From Bdellovibrionales bacterium (GTDB lineage: Bacteria > Bdellovibrionota > UBA2428), in assembly GCA_018266335.1 (NCBI GenBank), contig JAFEAR010000090.1:62001-126000 (forward strand): a DNA stretch of 64,000 nucleotides. Direction: 5' to 3'. The notes below the pieces were generated by a model. The model ran no database searches. It was not told where the DNA came from and saw only the letters and a program-made list of their open reading frames with translations. Each line of letters opens with the position of its first letter. Within the stretch, counting starts at the first letter, position 1. Position numbers and translations under genes: made by a program. This document shows, piece by piece, positions 1-8,971 of this stretch.

Positions 1-1
1 A

Positions 2-910
2 AATTCTGGCGATGGCCTATGGATCCACGGCGCGGCGGGCACGGCTGCCGGCAACATTGTGCATAGCTTCGTTACGCTCAACAATTTTTACCGTGGCATG
101 CATCTACAACAAGCCTCGCAGTCCACCGCCAGCCAAATCGTTGCCACCAACGGCGGCACCGAGGGCGTCCGGCTAGACGGCGCCAGCAACAATAAATTCA
201 CCGGAACACTCATGGTTGGGAACAACACATCAGATTGTTTCGTAACCAACGTAACCGGTACCGACGGACTTATTAACACCTCCTGCACCAACACCGGTGC
301 GGATGGATCCTCTGCCTACACCGGCTCCACATCCAATGCCGTTTTGCGCACCACTCGTAGCTTGGCCTCAAGCATCGTCGGTAAAGTCACCTCTGAAGGA
401 ACCAACGTGTCGGGGGCATCGGGCAGTTCTGGTCTCACGGCCATTAACTCCTCCGTTTTAGATTGGACTCGCTTCGATAACGCGCTCCGAGCCTGGGGTA
501 AATATGGCGCAGCGGCCCTGTTTAGCTCTACCCACCAAGGCTATTGCAGCACCGGCACCTGCCAAATCTGGGACTGGTCGCTGAAGAATACGGACACCGT
601 TGTGCTGAACAGATCCGGGAATGGCAGTACCCCTAACAGCACCTTCACTCCGGGCAGCGCCTGCCCCTCGGAGGTAAACGGCACCATCACCCTCTCGTCG
701 CAGACGGGTGGATACACCTACTTGGCGAACGCCATCGAAATGCTAGGCGAAGAAGGCAATGGCAACGGTCTTTGCGAGAGCAACGAAACCTGTATCTACA
801 CGCCGAACTACGGCGCGTATCAAGGGCACGGCACGCTCAACAGCTGTACCTTCAGCAACGGCATCGTGACCAACGTGAAAATGTACGGCTACTCCATCAA
901 CGGCTACTAG
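2..910 (+). CDS. Repetitive extracellular surface protein, C-terminal part (5' truncated by window edge)
   Basis: The reading frame is open to the left edge, so only the last 302 residues are visible and the true start lies outside. The first part is rich in Asn, Gly, Ser and Thr with short beta-strand-like repeats ('GTEGVRLDGASNNKFTG'), typical of right-handed parallel beta-helix surface proteins of the NosD/pectate-lyase fold. The last third has paired cysteines (SCTNTG, CSTGTCQIW, CPSEVNG, LCESNETC) that could form disulfides, consistent with export. No catalytic motif is visible, so an adhesin or surface-layer role is inference. It ends 15 bp from the converging ABC-transporter gene. A phage-tail-like or autotransported fibre is an alternative. 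Confidence 0.6.
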   Translation, partial: NSGDGLWIHGAAGTAAGNIVHSFVTLNNFYRGMHLQQASQSTASQIVATNGGTEGVRLDGASNNKFTGTLMVGNNTSDCFVTNVTGTDGLINTSCTNTGADGSSAYTGSTSNAVLRTTRSLASSIVGKVTSEGTNVSGASGSSGLTAINSSVLDWTRFDNALRAWGKYGAAALFSSTHQGYCSTGTCQIWDWSLKNTDTVVLNRSGNGSTPNSTFTPGSACPSEVNGTITLSSQTGGYTYLANAIEMLGEEGNGNGLCESNETCIYTPNYGAYQGHGTLNSCTFSNGIVTNVKMYGYSINGY

Positions 911-925
911 CTAGAGTGAAGAGCC

Positions 926-1861
926 CTAAAAATTCTGGAAGTAGCGCGCACCCGGGTGCGGCTTCGCAATCACTTTCAAATCGTAGAGCTGTTTGGCGAG
1001 TTCGGTCCAACGCGCTTCGGTCATTGTTCCCAAGCCAGCTTTTTGCGTGGCTTCGGTGCGCACTAGAGGGAGCTGAGCCTTGGCACTCGCATCGAAGGTG
1101 GCCAGGTCCATGGACGGATTCAACGCCTGCATGCGCAAGTTAGTTTCTTTGGGCGCCTTTAAATAATCTTCCCAACCGGCCCGCAAAGCCTTTACGACTT
1201 TTTCCACCACCACGCGATTGTGTTCCACGTAGTCGCGCCGAGCCACCAGCACCGTGGTGTAGGGATTGTATCCCGCTTCGGCAATCAGAAAAGTTTGCGG
1301 ATCGGCACCGATGTGTTCGGCGCTCAGGGGCTCGCTCGTGACGAAGCATTGCTGAGCAAAGTTGGTATCCTTCTGAAATTGGGCGATTCCGCCAACGTAG
1401 GGAACAATTTTAACCTTCTTCTGGCTGAATTTTTTTTCCAGGAAGAGCGTGTACGGCACGCCCTTTTGCATCGCTAAGGTTCCATCCTGCGCGAAAACCT
1501 CCGCCAGCGATTTTAGACCGCGCGATTTGTGCACCATGATGCCCTGGGGAAAAGTTTGGTAACTCGCATAGAGCGCCACCAAATCCAAACCCCGCTCCTG
1601 ACCCACCACAACTTCGTCGCCGGTGACGACGCCGAATTCCACCTTGCCCGAAGCCACCAGCTGCGAAACGGGAGCTCCAGCGCCTCCCACCATGAGCTCG
1701 ACGGGAACCTGGGCTTTGAGAAAGTGGCCATTCACATCGGCCGCGTAGAAGCCACCGAACTGCGGTTCGGGCTTCCAGTTAAGGGCGATTTTAATCTTAG
1801 AAGTTTGCGCGCCGGCCGAAACCGAGCACGCCAACAGTGCGGCTACAAAATATTTTTTCAT
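926..1861 (-). CDS. ABC transporter substrate-binding protein, NMT1/THI5-SsuA family
   Basis: A 311-residue periplasmic binding protein with an N-terminal signal peptide (residues 1-18, ending SVSAGAQ). The segment 'IALNWKPEPQFGGFYAADV' followed by a Gly-rich loop and 'QLVASGKVEFGVVTGDEVV' is characteristic of the NMT1/THI5-like and SsuA/TauA binding proteins. These deliver pyrimidine thiamine precursors, sulfonates, nitrate or similar small solutes to an ABC permease. It is the last gene of a three-gene minus-strand set with the permease and ATPase just upstream (9-bp gap), so the three form one importer. No thiamine riboswitch is visible upstream of the set, so the substrate (thiamine precursor or sulfonate) is undecided. 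Confidence 0.88.
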   Translation of the reverse strand: MKKYFVAALLACSVSAGAQTSKIKIALNWKPEPQFGGFYAADVNGHFLKAQVPVELMVGGAGAPVSQLVASGKVEFGVVTGDEVVVGQERGLDLVALYASYQTFPQGIMVHKSRGLKSLAEVFAQDGTLAMQKGVPYTLFLEKKFSQKKVKIVPYVGGIAQFQKDTNFAQQCFVTSEPLSAEHIGADPQTFLIAEAGYNPYTTVLVARRDYVEHNRVVVEKVVKALRAGWEDYLKAPKETNLRMQALNPSMDLATFDASAKAQLPLVRTEATQKAGLGTMTEARWTELAKQLYDLKVIAKPHPGARYFQNF

Positions 1862-1870
1862 GGCTGCATC

Positions 1871-2632
1871 TTACCTTGAGAGTTCAGAGGAATGCCAGTG
1901 CCCCAGCAAACGCCGCGAAACCCAATTGAGGGTTGCAAACGCGGCCCAACCCAAAAACGAAGCCAGCAGCACGCAGGCAAAGACTTTATCCACCCGGTAC
2001 TGCGTTTTAGCCACATCAATGACCGAACCCAAACCGGTACCACTGATGAACTCTCCCACCACGGTGCCAATCACGGCCAAACCCGCCGCAATGCGCAGCC
2101 CCGCCATGACGTATGGAAGCGACGAGGGAATCGCCAACTTGCGCAATTCCGTCAGGCGCGACACCCGGTACAAGCGAAACAACTCCTGGTGACCGGGGTC
2201 CACGGACAAGAGCCCCACCAAACTGTTCGCAATGACGGGAAAAATAGAAACAATAAAGGAACACGCCACCACGCTGGGCAGTCCGTATCCAAACCAAATC
2301 ACCAGCACGGGCGCAATGGCCACCACGGGTACCGTCTGAAAGAACACGGCGTAAGGCAAAAACATTTTACGCATCAGCGGAAAAACCGAGAGCAAGAGCG
2401 AGGCTACAAAACCCAAAAGCGCGCTCGCCAAAAATCCCAACAACGAGGCCAGGGCCGTAGTGCCGAGCGCGCCCAGAAGTTCGACTCGGTCGGACCACAG
2501 CACCACCGCCACCTGCGACGGTGCGGGCAGCAAATAACTGGCCACAATTCCACGCTGCACCAGAGCTTCTACTAGCAGCAATCCCAACACCAACGGCAAC
2601 AGAGGCCACATCCACCCGGAGCGCAATTTCAT
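1871..2632 (-). CDS. ABC transporter permease, SsuC/ThiX type
   Basis: A 253-residue inner-membrane permease with about six hydrophobic segments. The region 'NSLVGLLSVDPGHQELFRLYRVSR' to 'LPYVMAGLRIAAGLAV' matches the EAA loop of binding-protein-dependent permeases of the SsuC/TauC/NitT family, which contacts the ATPase. Its ATG overlaps the TGA of the upstream ATPase gene (ATGA, 2629-2632), indicating translational coupling. It would form the membrane channel for the solute bound by the NMT1-like protein next to it. Confidence 0.9.
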   Translation of the reverse strand: MKLRSGWMWPLLPLVLGLLLVEALVQRGIVASYLLPAPSQVAVVLWSDRVELLGALGTTALASLLGFLASALLGFVASLLLSVFPLMRKMFLPYAVFFQTVPVVAIAPVLVIWFGYGLPSVVACSFIVSIFPVIANSLVGLLSVDPGHQELFRLYRVSRLTELRKLAIPSSLPYVMAGLRIAAGLAVIGTVVGEFISGTGLGSVIDVAKTQYRVDKVFACVLLASFLGWAAFATLNWVSRRLLGHWHSSELSR

Positions 2633-3399
2633 ACGCTTCCTCCGGCGGAATGAATGCGATCGGTGAATTCACGCAGCTGACCGGCAAACTCGGCGCTAAG
2701 ACGCCAGTCGGGAGCTCGCATCTGTCCCACGCTTGCCGCCACTACGCTTTGATCCGAGGCAACTCTGGCCGGACGTCCTTCGAGGGCCACAATGCGCTCC
2801 GAAAGGTACACGGCCTCCGAGAGCGAGTGAGTCACAAAAACAATCGTCATTCGGGCTTCCACCCACAAGCGACGGAGTTCCGCATCGAGAGCATAGCGTG
2901 TGGGTTCATCGAGAGCGGCAAAGGGTTCGTCGAGGAATAAAACTTCGGGCTGAGTCACCAGAGCCCTGGCCAGAGAAGCGCGCATTTGCATGCCGCCGGA
3001 AAGTTCGCGCGGGTATAGCTCAAGCGCTCCACCTAGTCCCACTTGATTCAAGGCCACGCGCGCACGCTCAGCTCGCTCCGCCGGAGCAACTCCCTGCAAC
3101 TCCAGGGGCAAGGCTACGTTGTCGAGCACCCGGCGCCAAGGCAAGAGGCGGGCCTCCTGAAAAACGAAGGATCGCCGGGCAAGCCCCAGGCTAGCCAAAA
3201 CGGAGCCCTTCACCTGCGTGTCGAGCCCCGCCAGGATGCGCAGCAAGGTGGATTTTCCACATCCCGAGGGTCCCAGGAGTGTGACAAATTCGCCACGTTC
3301 AATTTGGAGGCTAAAATCGCGAAAGACCGCTTCGGCGCCGAAAGTTTTAGTTACGCGGTCGAGCGACAAAGCAAAAGTCATAGGTTCTGAGCTCACCAT
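2629..3399 (-). CDS. ABC transporter ATP-binding protein, SsuB/ThiZ type
   Basis: A 256-residue ABC ATPase with Walker A GPSGCGKST (about residues 43-51), a Q-loop near 'FVFQEARLLPWRRVLDNV', signature LSGGMQMR, Walker B VLFLDEP and the switch histidine in FVTHSLSEA. The 'QEARLLPWRRVLDNV' stretch is typical of the nitrate/sulfonate/taurine subfamily. It is the first gene of the importer set transcribed leftwards; the 80 bp to the divergent barrel gene at 3479 must hold the promoters of both. Confidence 0.93.
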   Translation of the reverse strand: MVSSEPMTFALSLDRVTKTFGAEAVFRDFSLQIERGEFVTLLGPSGCGKSTLLRILAGLDTQVKGSVLASLGLARRSFVFQEARLLPWRRVLDNVALPLELQGVAPAERAERARVALNQVGLGGALELYPRELSGGMQMRASLARALVTQPEVLFLDEPFAALDEPTRYALDAELRRLWVEARMTIVFVTHSLSEAVYLSERIVALEGRPARVASDQSVVAASVGQMRAPDWRLSAEFAGQLREFTDRIHSAGGSV

Positions 3400-3478
3400 A
3401 GCGCAACTTTTTTGACTCCGCTGGCGTCGTCAATTTAATTTCAACCGCACTCAGAAGCCCCGGTTATGATGATTGGAC

Positions 3479-4075
3479 ATGACCACGGCCGCTATCCGCA
3501 GGGCCTTCGCCGCCCTCTTATTTCTGGGAATTCATTCCTATGCGCGCGCGGGTTTTCTGATGGAAGGCGAAGGCACCTACGGCCTTTCCAAACTCAAAAG
3601 TTCTACCGAATCGAGCGCCACGAACGCCTACGGCGGATTTTTCGCCGGTGCGAGCGTGGGCAAGAAACCTGCTTACGTCATCGGATTCCGCTTCAACTAT
3701 CTTCAGCAGGCCTTTTCGTCGCTCGATGCTTCCTCCAAATCAAGTTTCTCCGCTGTGGAATGGGGTCCACAACTGGGCATCGTCATGGGCAAGTCGCAGT
3801 CTTGGTATCTCGACGCCAGCTACCATCCCTATGTGCGGGGCAGCGTTTCGGAAAACGGAACTAGCCTGGGCAACGTGTCTGGCTGGGGCTATCAGGCCAG
3901 TTTAGCGTACGCTCCGCAAATTACGGAGTCGGTCCGGCTGGGACTCAAGCTGGTTTACCATGCCGCAAATTTATCTTCGCTCATCACACCGGCCTCGGCC
4001 GAAGAAAAGGTGAAGTTCAGCTCGAGCGAAGTCATGCCCGTTTTGTTTTTAAGCATGCTCTTCGGCGAAGATTAA
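3479..4075 (+). CDS. Small outer-membrane beta-barrel protein, function unknown
   Basis: About 198 residues starting MTTAAIRRAF with a signal peptide ending HSYARA. The rest alternates polar and hydrophobic residues in strand-length blocks rich in Tyr, Trp, Gly and Ser ('FFAGASVGKKPAYVIGFRFN', 'AVEWGPQLGIVMGKSQSWYL'). This fits an eight-stranded OmpA/OmpW-like barrel, with the last residue before the stop close to a terminal aromatic-like strand. I chose ATG at 3479 over the in-frame TTG at 3473; neither has a good Shine-Dalgarno. Family assignment is by composition only. The 3' end overlaps the convergent glycosyltransferase by 4 bp. Confidence 0.6.
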   Translation: MTTAAIRRAFAALLFLGIHSYARAGFLMEGEGTYGLSKLKSSTESSATNAYGGFFAGASVGKKPAYVIGFRFNYLQQAFSSLDASSKSSFSAVEWGPQLGIVMGKSQSWYLDASYHPYVRGSVSENGTSLGNVSGWGYQASLAYAPQITESVRLGLKLVYHAANLSSLITPASAEEKVKFSSSEVMPVLFLSMLFGED

Positions 4076-5250
4076 AATTTTATGCGGTAGCGGCGTGCCT
4101 GGTGCACCAACACTCCCACCAAAGCCAAACTCAAAATAAAAATGCTCTGATAAATTTCCAGGGTCTCCGACAACCAGCGACCCGCAATGCCTCGTGCACT
4201 GAGTCCCATGACGAGCGCAAGCACCATGACAAGTTTTCGCTCGCGCGCATTGCCGATCACGTAGGCCAGCGGAACCAACGCCGCCCACAGAATATAGGTA
4301 TGCTGCCAGGAAAGCGGCGAAGAAGTAACGGCCAAAAGTAGCAACGCCCCTACCGCGGCCGCAAAAGATGCCGGGGCCCGACGCGGACTCCGACCGGCCG
4401 CGAACAAATCGAATTTAGGGAGCGCTGCAATGACCGCGGCCGCGATCGGGATAAAAACCAAGAACGGAATTTTTGAGCGCTGATCTAAACCGAAGAAGTT
4501 TCCGCTCACCCCGTAGAATCCCTGGTACACGTAAGTCCGCACGCTCGACACCAGCAGGGGAGTAGTGGACTCCAGTTGTAAGCGCAGGTCGCGCCATAAG
4601 GTCAGACTCGGCACGCAAGCGAGCGCAAAAACACAGACCACCAACAGCAGCAGAGTGCGCCAAGATTGCTGCCGCACAAAAACTCCCCACCCTAAGAAGG
4701 GGTGAAATTTAAAGAAGGCGCCGAGTGTGTAAAGAGCGGCAGCACCCCAACGCGACCGGCGCGAAGTACTAGACGTCCACATGCCCACCGCAGTCCAAAT
4801 GAAGCACAAACTCAGGGCGTTGATCTGCGCGTTGTAGGCTTCGCCATCGATAAAGCGCAAACTTGCAACGAGCCCTAGCGACAAACCCGTTACGATGTCT
4901 CGCGGACGCATAGCCAGTTGCGCGTCACTCCGCACGGCGCGCAAGGCGAGCCACGGCAAAGCCAGCACCGCACAAAAATTTACGGCAGCAAAAATCCAGA
5001 GCACCAAGGCCTCTGACCCCCAAGCGAGCGGCGAGAAAAGCAGCAAAAGCGTGGGCGCATATTTATAGGCTTTGTAGTCGCCCGGCACGTAGGGATTTTC
5101 GCCGGCCCAAAAACGCTGCGCCGTTAATCGGTAAGCCAAAAAATCCTGTCCATGAATAGATTGAATGGCGAGTGTTTTGCTAACGAACACCGCCCCCACC
5201 ACGAGGAAGGAGACAAATAAAAAGATTTTTTCAGCGCGCGACTTCAACAT
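4072..5250 (-). CDS. Polytopic GT87-like (DUF2029) glycosyltransferase
   Basis: A 392-residue membrane protein with about ten hydrophobic segments. The N-terminal loop 'HGQDFLAYRLTAQRFWAG' then 'ENPYVPGDYKAYKYAPTLLL' matches the GT87/DUF2029 pattern, in which an Asp in the first periplasmic loop is part of the lipid-linked-sugar site and a YxYxP segment follows. Family members are GT-C-fold polyprenyl-phosphate-dependent mannosyl or arabinosyl transferases. The start overlaps the upstream homologue by 20 bp, so the two are probably co-translated paralogues acting on the same envelope glycan or lipid. The acceptor is unknown. Confidence 0.75.
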   Translation of the reverse strand: MLKSRAEKIFLFVSFLVVGAVFVSKTLAIQSIHGQDFLAYRLTAQRFWAGENPYVPGDYKAYKYAPTLLLLFSPLAWGSEALVLWIFAAVNFCAVLALPWLALRAVRSDAQLAMRPRDIVTGLSLGLVASLRFIDGEAYNAQINALSLCFIWTAVGMWTSSTSRRSRWGAAALYTLGAFFKFHPFLGWGVFVRQQSWRTLLLLVVCVFALACVPSLTLWRDLRLQLESTTPLLVSSVRTYVYQGFYGVSGNFFGLDQRSKIPFLVFIPIAAAVIAALPKFDLFAAGRSPRRAPASFAAAVGALLLLAVTSSPLSWQHTYILWAALVPLAYVIGNARERKLVMVLALVMGLSARGIAGRWLSETLEIYQSIFILSLALVGVLVHQARRYRIKF

Positions 5251-6412
5251 AGGGTTTCCGGCGAAGATGCCAATATAGGAGCGCCGTGGCCAGCACCAGC
5301 ACGCCCAGAGATTTCACGGCCGACGCCACCAACACCAAGCGCAGCGCCCGCGGAACCAAATCCGAATAGGCCAGCGATACCAGCGCCCAGGAAATCCAAA
5401 TCACCGCGCGCCAATAAATGCGGCCCCGAGGCTCGGGCGTCATTTCCCACTGCAAAAAACCCGCAAAGAGCAACGGTGCGTAGCCAATGAAAGCCGCGCT
5501 CTGGCTGAGGGGCGAAAAAGCTAAACTAAAGGCCGCGCCAAGAGCGGCGGCGTAGAGCAAAGTTTCGCGCCGATCCCGCATTCGACAACGCGCAAAGTAA
5601 ACGGCCAACCCCAAACCAACGAGCAGCGACGTCAGCCGGGCCCCCTTCCAACTCATCGTGAAACCCGTCAACGCCCGCCCCAGAACGAATAGGTGCTGAA
5701 AACTCAGCCAATTGTCGTTCTCCAATGTGAAGCGAGTGAGCGTCGCCGACCAAGTGCGATGAATCTCCATCAACGGATCCCAGCGCAACACCAATAGCGG
5801 AGCTAGCGTCCACAAAGCCAAACTACCCAAAAAAATAGGAACGAAACGCCGCCTAGGGTAACCCGCGCGAATGGCCACCACGCCCAGGAGGCCCGCAATC
5901 GGGAGCGGAGAAAACTTCCAGTTCACAATCATGGCTAGCAGACAGGCCGCCCAACCCACATGTTGGCCCTCGACCAACCAGGCCACGGCGAGCAACACAC
6001 AGCCCGTCATCATCAGCTCCACCCGCGCGTTGAGGACCGCGCCAATGAGCTCGGAACTCAGCAAAAACCAGAAAAGCTCGCGCAGATGCGCCCGCAGGGG
6101 AAACGCTCTAAACAGGGCTATCAGGCCGGCGGTTAACACGGCCCAGGAGCTCAATATATAGAGAGCTAGACCCCAACGATCCGGCAGCCAGGCAAAGAGA
6201 CCAAAATAGAAGAGCCCGCACGCGGGCGAATAGAACCAGGGGCCCGAGGGATAGCTAATGCCATGCGGATTTTGTCCTGCCCAAAGGAGTCGGGCGGACT
6301 GGCTAAAGATATCGTAGTGCCCGGAATGGGGCTGACGCAGCAGCGCCACAAACGAAAGGACAAAGGCCAAGAGCCAAAAGAGCCTTCCCCAAGCTTCTTG
6401 CCACCGCGTCAT
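5231..6412 (-). CDS. Polytopic GT87-like glycosyltransferase, tandem paralogue
   Basis: About 393 residues starting MTRWQEAWGRL. An upstream in-frame start at 6598 would give 62 extra non-hydrophobic residues that overlap prs on the other strand, so I reject it. The segment 'SGHYDIFSQSARLLWAG' then 'QNPHGISYPSGPWFYSP' parallels the catalytic loop of the next gene and fits the GT87 family. Around ten transmembrane segments follow. The gene is divergent from prs, with 70 bp for both promoters. Substrate unknown. Confidence 0.72.
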   Translation of the reverse strand: MTRWQEAWGRLFWLLAFVLSFVALLRQPHSGHYDIFSQSARLLWAGQNPHGISYPSGPWFYSPACGLFYFGLFAWLPDRWGLALYILSSWAVLTAGLIALFRAFPLRAHLRELFWFLLSSELIGAVLNARVELMMTGCVLLAVAWLVEGQHVGWAACLLAMIVNWKFSPLPIAGLLGVVAIRAGYPRRRFVPIFLGSLALWTLAPLLVLRWDPLMEIHRTWSATLTRFTLENDNWLSFQHLFVLGRALTGFTMSWKGARLTSLLVGLGLAVYFARCRMRDRRETLLYAAALGAAFSLAFSPLSQSAAFIGYAPLLFAGFLQWEMTPEPRGRIYWRAVIWISWALVSLAYSDLVPRALRLVLVASAVKSLGVLVLATALLYWHLRRKPYVEVAR

Positions 6413-6482
6413 GCACGTGCACGTTAGGCGCTCGGGTTCAAATTGCCAATCCACCTTCGCTTCGATTAGCCATGAAGCTACG

Positions 6483-7475
6483 ATGTCCGATTCGAACCAC
6501 CGTTCATCCGTCCACCTCTCCGCCCGCCCCTTCAAAGTCTTCGCCGGATCCTCGAATCCTTCGTTGGCCGAAGAAATTGTGACCCTCCTGGGGTCCAAGC
6601 TGGGCGAGCGAAAGCTTTCTACTTTTTCGGACGGTGAGATTCAGTGCGAAATTCGCGAGAACGTACGCGGCTTGGACACCTACGTGGTGCAAAGCACCTG
6701 CAACCCGGCCAACACGCACCTCATGGAGCTGCTTATTCTGGGCGACGCTCTCCGCCGCGCCTCCGTGCGCTCGGCCTGCGCCGTGATTCCCTATTACGGC
6801 TACAGCCGGCAAGATCGCAAAACGGCTCCGCGCACGCCCATTACGGCCAAACTCATTGCCGACCTCATCACGGCCGCCGGCTTTAACCGCGTCATCGCCG
6901 TAGATCTGCACGCCGGCCAAATTCAGGGCTTTTTTCATTTCCCGGTGGATCACCTCTTCGGCAGCCCCGTGATGGTGCCCTACCTGAAACAGCAATATTC
7001 CAACAAAGAAGTCACCATCGTTAGCCCCGATGCTGGCGGTACGGAGCGCGCACGGATCATGGCTAAATTCATGGGCGCCCCCCTGGCGATCGTGGACAAA
7101 CGCCGTTCGGGCCCCAATGAGGCCAAAGCCATGAACCTCATCGGCGAGGTACGCGGCCGCGTGGCCATTATTGTGGACGACATGGTCGATACCGCAGGCA
7201 CCCTGACCGAAGCCGTACGACTGCTCCGGAACGAAGGCGCCGCCGAAGTTGTGGCCTGCATGAGCCATGGCATTTTCTCGGGCCCCGCCCTGACCCGCCT
7301 AAAAGACGCGCAACTCAATGAAATCATTGTCACCAACACGATTCCCCTGAGCGAGGGTATCAAGAACCTTAGCAATTTGCGGGTGCTCACGGTGGCTCCC
7401 ATGGTGGCCGAAACCATCCGTCGCATTCAGTGCAACGCCTCGGTGAGCGCTATCCTCGAGGGCGACGTTCTTTAA
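6483..7475 (+). CDS. prs: Ribose-phosphate pyrophosphokinase (PRPP synthetase)
   Basis: Makes PRPP from ribose 5-phosphate and ATP for purine, pyrimidine, His, Trp and NAD synthesis. Recognised by 'FSDGEIQCEIRENVRG', 'YYGYSRQDRKTAPRTPI' (ATP-binding and flexible region), 'DLHAGQIQGFF' (divalent cation site), the catalytic loop KRRSGPNEAKAMN and the PRPP-binding signature 'VDDMVDTAGTL'. At 330 residues it has a roughly 12-residue N-terminal extension (MSDSNHRSS...) over the usual 315. The start at 6483 is chosen because residues encoded upstream (from 6411) look non-coding and overlap the divergent gene. It heads the prs-rplY-pth-ychF run. Confidence 0.97.
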   Translation: MSDSNHRSSVHLSARPFKVFAGSSNPSLAEEIVTLLGSKLGERKLSTFSDGEIQCEIRENVRGLDTYVVQSTCNPANTHLMELLILGDALRRASVRSACAVIPYYGYSRQDRKTAPRTPITAKLIADLITAAGFNRVIAVDLHAGQIQGFFHFPVDHLFGSPVMVPYLKQQYSNKEVTIVSPDAGGTERARIMAKFMGAPLAIVDKRRSGPNEAKAMNLIGEVRGRVAIIVDDMVDTAGTLTEAVRLLRNEGAAEVVACMSHGIFSGPALTRLKDAQLNEIIVTNTIPLSEGIKNLSNLRVLTVAPMVAETIRRIQCNASVSAILEGDVL

Positions 7476-7566
7476 TTGTAAGACGCCGTCTACAAAAGCC
7501 CTGGTAAATGTTTGCAAATGTTGCTAAGGCTTCCGTCTCGCACGCTTTAAAATAAAGGGTTTGAAA

Positions 7567-8358
7567 ATGAGCACCGAAACTACTGAATCGAAGAACTTGA
7601 ATCTCACCGTGACCGGCCGTACTGGTCAGGGCAAAAACGCTTCCTTCCGCATCCGCCGTTCCAACATGGTTCCGGGCGTGATCTACGGGCCCAAAATGAA
7701 GGGTCAGCAACTCGTCAGCGTTGTTCCGAACGAACTGCGCGAAGTTTATAAAAAAGTCGGTCGTGCCGGCATCGTCACGCTGATGGCGGGCGAAGGCGCT
7801 CCCAAAGAAGTGAACGGTCAAAAAGTTCTGATCAAAGAAATTCAGACCCACCCCTTCAAAAACCTCATCACGCACGTCGATCTGCACTCGATCGATTTGA
7901 CCAAGAAAATCCGGGTCACCGTACCCCTCGTGTTTACGGGCAAAGCAAAAGGTCTCTCCGAAGGCGGTATTCTCTCGATCATCGCTCGTCAGGTCGAAAT
8001 CAAATGCTTGCCGACTGACCTTCCGAACCACATCGACGTCGACGTTACCGACGTGGGTCTGACCGAATCGATTCACTTGGAAGACCTCTCCAAGAAATAC
8101 GCAAAAGAACAGGGCGACAAGATCGAGTTCATTTACGAGTCGAACTACGTACTCGTGGCCGTTGTTCGTCCCGAAGAAGAAGAAGTCAAAGCTGTGGTCG
8201 CTGCCGATCCTGCTGCTGCGGGCGCTGCCCCGGCTGCTGGTGCAGCTGGCGCCGCCGCTCCTGGCGCAGCTGGTGCAAAACCCGGCGCAGCTCCTGCAGC
8301 TGGCGCGAAAGCTGGTGCAGCTCCCGCTGCTGCAGCCAAAGCTCCTGCCAAGAAATAA
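7567..8358 (+). CDS. rplY: Ribosomal protein bL25, CTC/TL5 type, with Ala/Pro-rich tail
   Basis: Binds 5S rRNA in the large subunit. The N-terminal domain ('RTGQGKNASFRIRRSNMVPG', 'VIYGPKMKGQQLVSV') is the bL25 beta-barrel and residues about 95-190 are the CTC/TL5 C-terminal domain ('HVDLHSIDLTKKIRV', 'LPTDLPNHIDVDV'). From about residue 205 on there is a low-complexity tail almost entirely Ala, Pro, Gly and Lys, ending in APAKK. Such tails occur in bL25 of several delta-type and alphaproteobacterial lineages. The ATG at 7567 is preceded by AAGGG at a suitable distance; the TTG at 7561 is the alternative. The prs-rplY-pth order is common. Confidence 0.95.
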   Translation: MSTETTESKNLNLTVTGRTGQGKNASFRIRRSNMVPGVIYGPKMKGQQLVSVVPNELREVYKKVGRAGIVTLMAGEGAPKEVNGQKVLIKEIQTHPFKNLITHVDLHSIDLTKKIRVTVPLVFTGKAKGLSEGGILSIIARQVEIKCLPTDLPNHIDVDVTDVGLTESIHLEDLSKKYAKEQGDKIEFIYESNYVLVAVVRPEEEEVKAVVAADPAAAGAAPAAGAAGAAAPGAAGAKPGAAPAAGAKAGAAPAAAAKAPAKK

Positions 8359-8367
8359 TTGAGCTGT

Positions 8368-8961
8368 ATGAACGCGGACGCGGTTGTTGTCGGACTCGGC
8401 AACCCGGGTCCGCGTTATGCTTTTACGCGGCATAACGCCGGATTCATCGCCCTCGATCTTCTAGCCCAGGAAATGGGCGCTTCCTTTACTAACAACCGCA
8501 AACTGAAAGCCGAAGAGTGCACCATCGCGTGGGGTTCCCACCGCGTACTCCTGCTCAAACCCCAAACTTTTATGAATCTGTCCGGTGAATCCGTGCAGGC
8601 GCTCTATTCGCAATACAACCACCTACGGGAAAAGCCACTCATCGTGCTGCACGACGAAGTGGATATTCCCTTTGGTCAGGTCCGCGCCAAACTGGGCGGC
8701 GGTGACGCCGGCCACAACGGACTCAAGAGCTTGCGCCAGTGCCTGGGGCACGGCGATTACTACCGCGTGCGCATAGGCGTGGGGAAACCCCTGCAGGGTT
8801 CACCTATCCCCCTGGCGGACCATGTGCTGGCGCAGTTTGGTGACAATGAGCGCGAACTCCTCGCCAAAATGCTCCTTCGCTCGTTGGATATCACCGAGCT
8901 TTTACTCAATAAGGATTTAGAAAAAGCGCAAAGACTTGCGGCCGCTCCCCTTGGCGGGTAG
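8368..8961 (+). CDS. pth: Peptidyl-tRNA hydrolase
   Basis: Releases tRNA from peptidyl-tRNA that has dropped off ribosomes. The family motifs are present: 'VVVGLGNPGPRYAFTRHNAG' with the catalytic His in RHNAG, 'LLLKPQTFMNLSGESV' with the substrate-binding Asn, the catalytic Asp in LHDEVDIPFG, and 'GGGDAGHNGLKSL'. At 197 residues it has the normal length. Start MNADAVVVG at 8368, 9 bp after the bL25 stop. Confidence 0.96.
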   Translation: MNADAVVVGLGNPGPRYAFTRHNAGFIALDLLAQEMGASFTNNRKLKAEECTIAWGSHRVLLLKPQTFMNLSGESVQALYSQYNHLREKPLIVLHDEVDIPFGQVRAKLGGGDAGHNGLKSLRQCLGHGDYYRVRIGVGKPLQGSPIPLADHVLAQFGDNERELLAKMLLRSLDITELLLNKDLEKAQRLAAAPLGG

Positions 8962-8971
8962 TGAGATCTTT

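Noticed and set aside
3400..3478. Thiamine (TPP) riboswitch before the NMT1-type ABC genes
   Set aside because: No CUGAGA or ACCUGA-like core in the 79 bp available.
6504..7268. 254-codon minus-strand ORF opposite prs
   Set aside because: Shadow of prs; His/Gly-rich translation without family features.
7450..8433. 327-codon minus-strand ORF opposite rplY/pth
   Set aside because: Antisense to the bL25 gene; amino-acid composition (Ser/Cys/Arg runs opposite the Ala tail) is that of a shadow frame.
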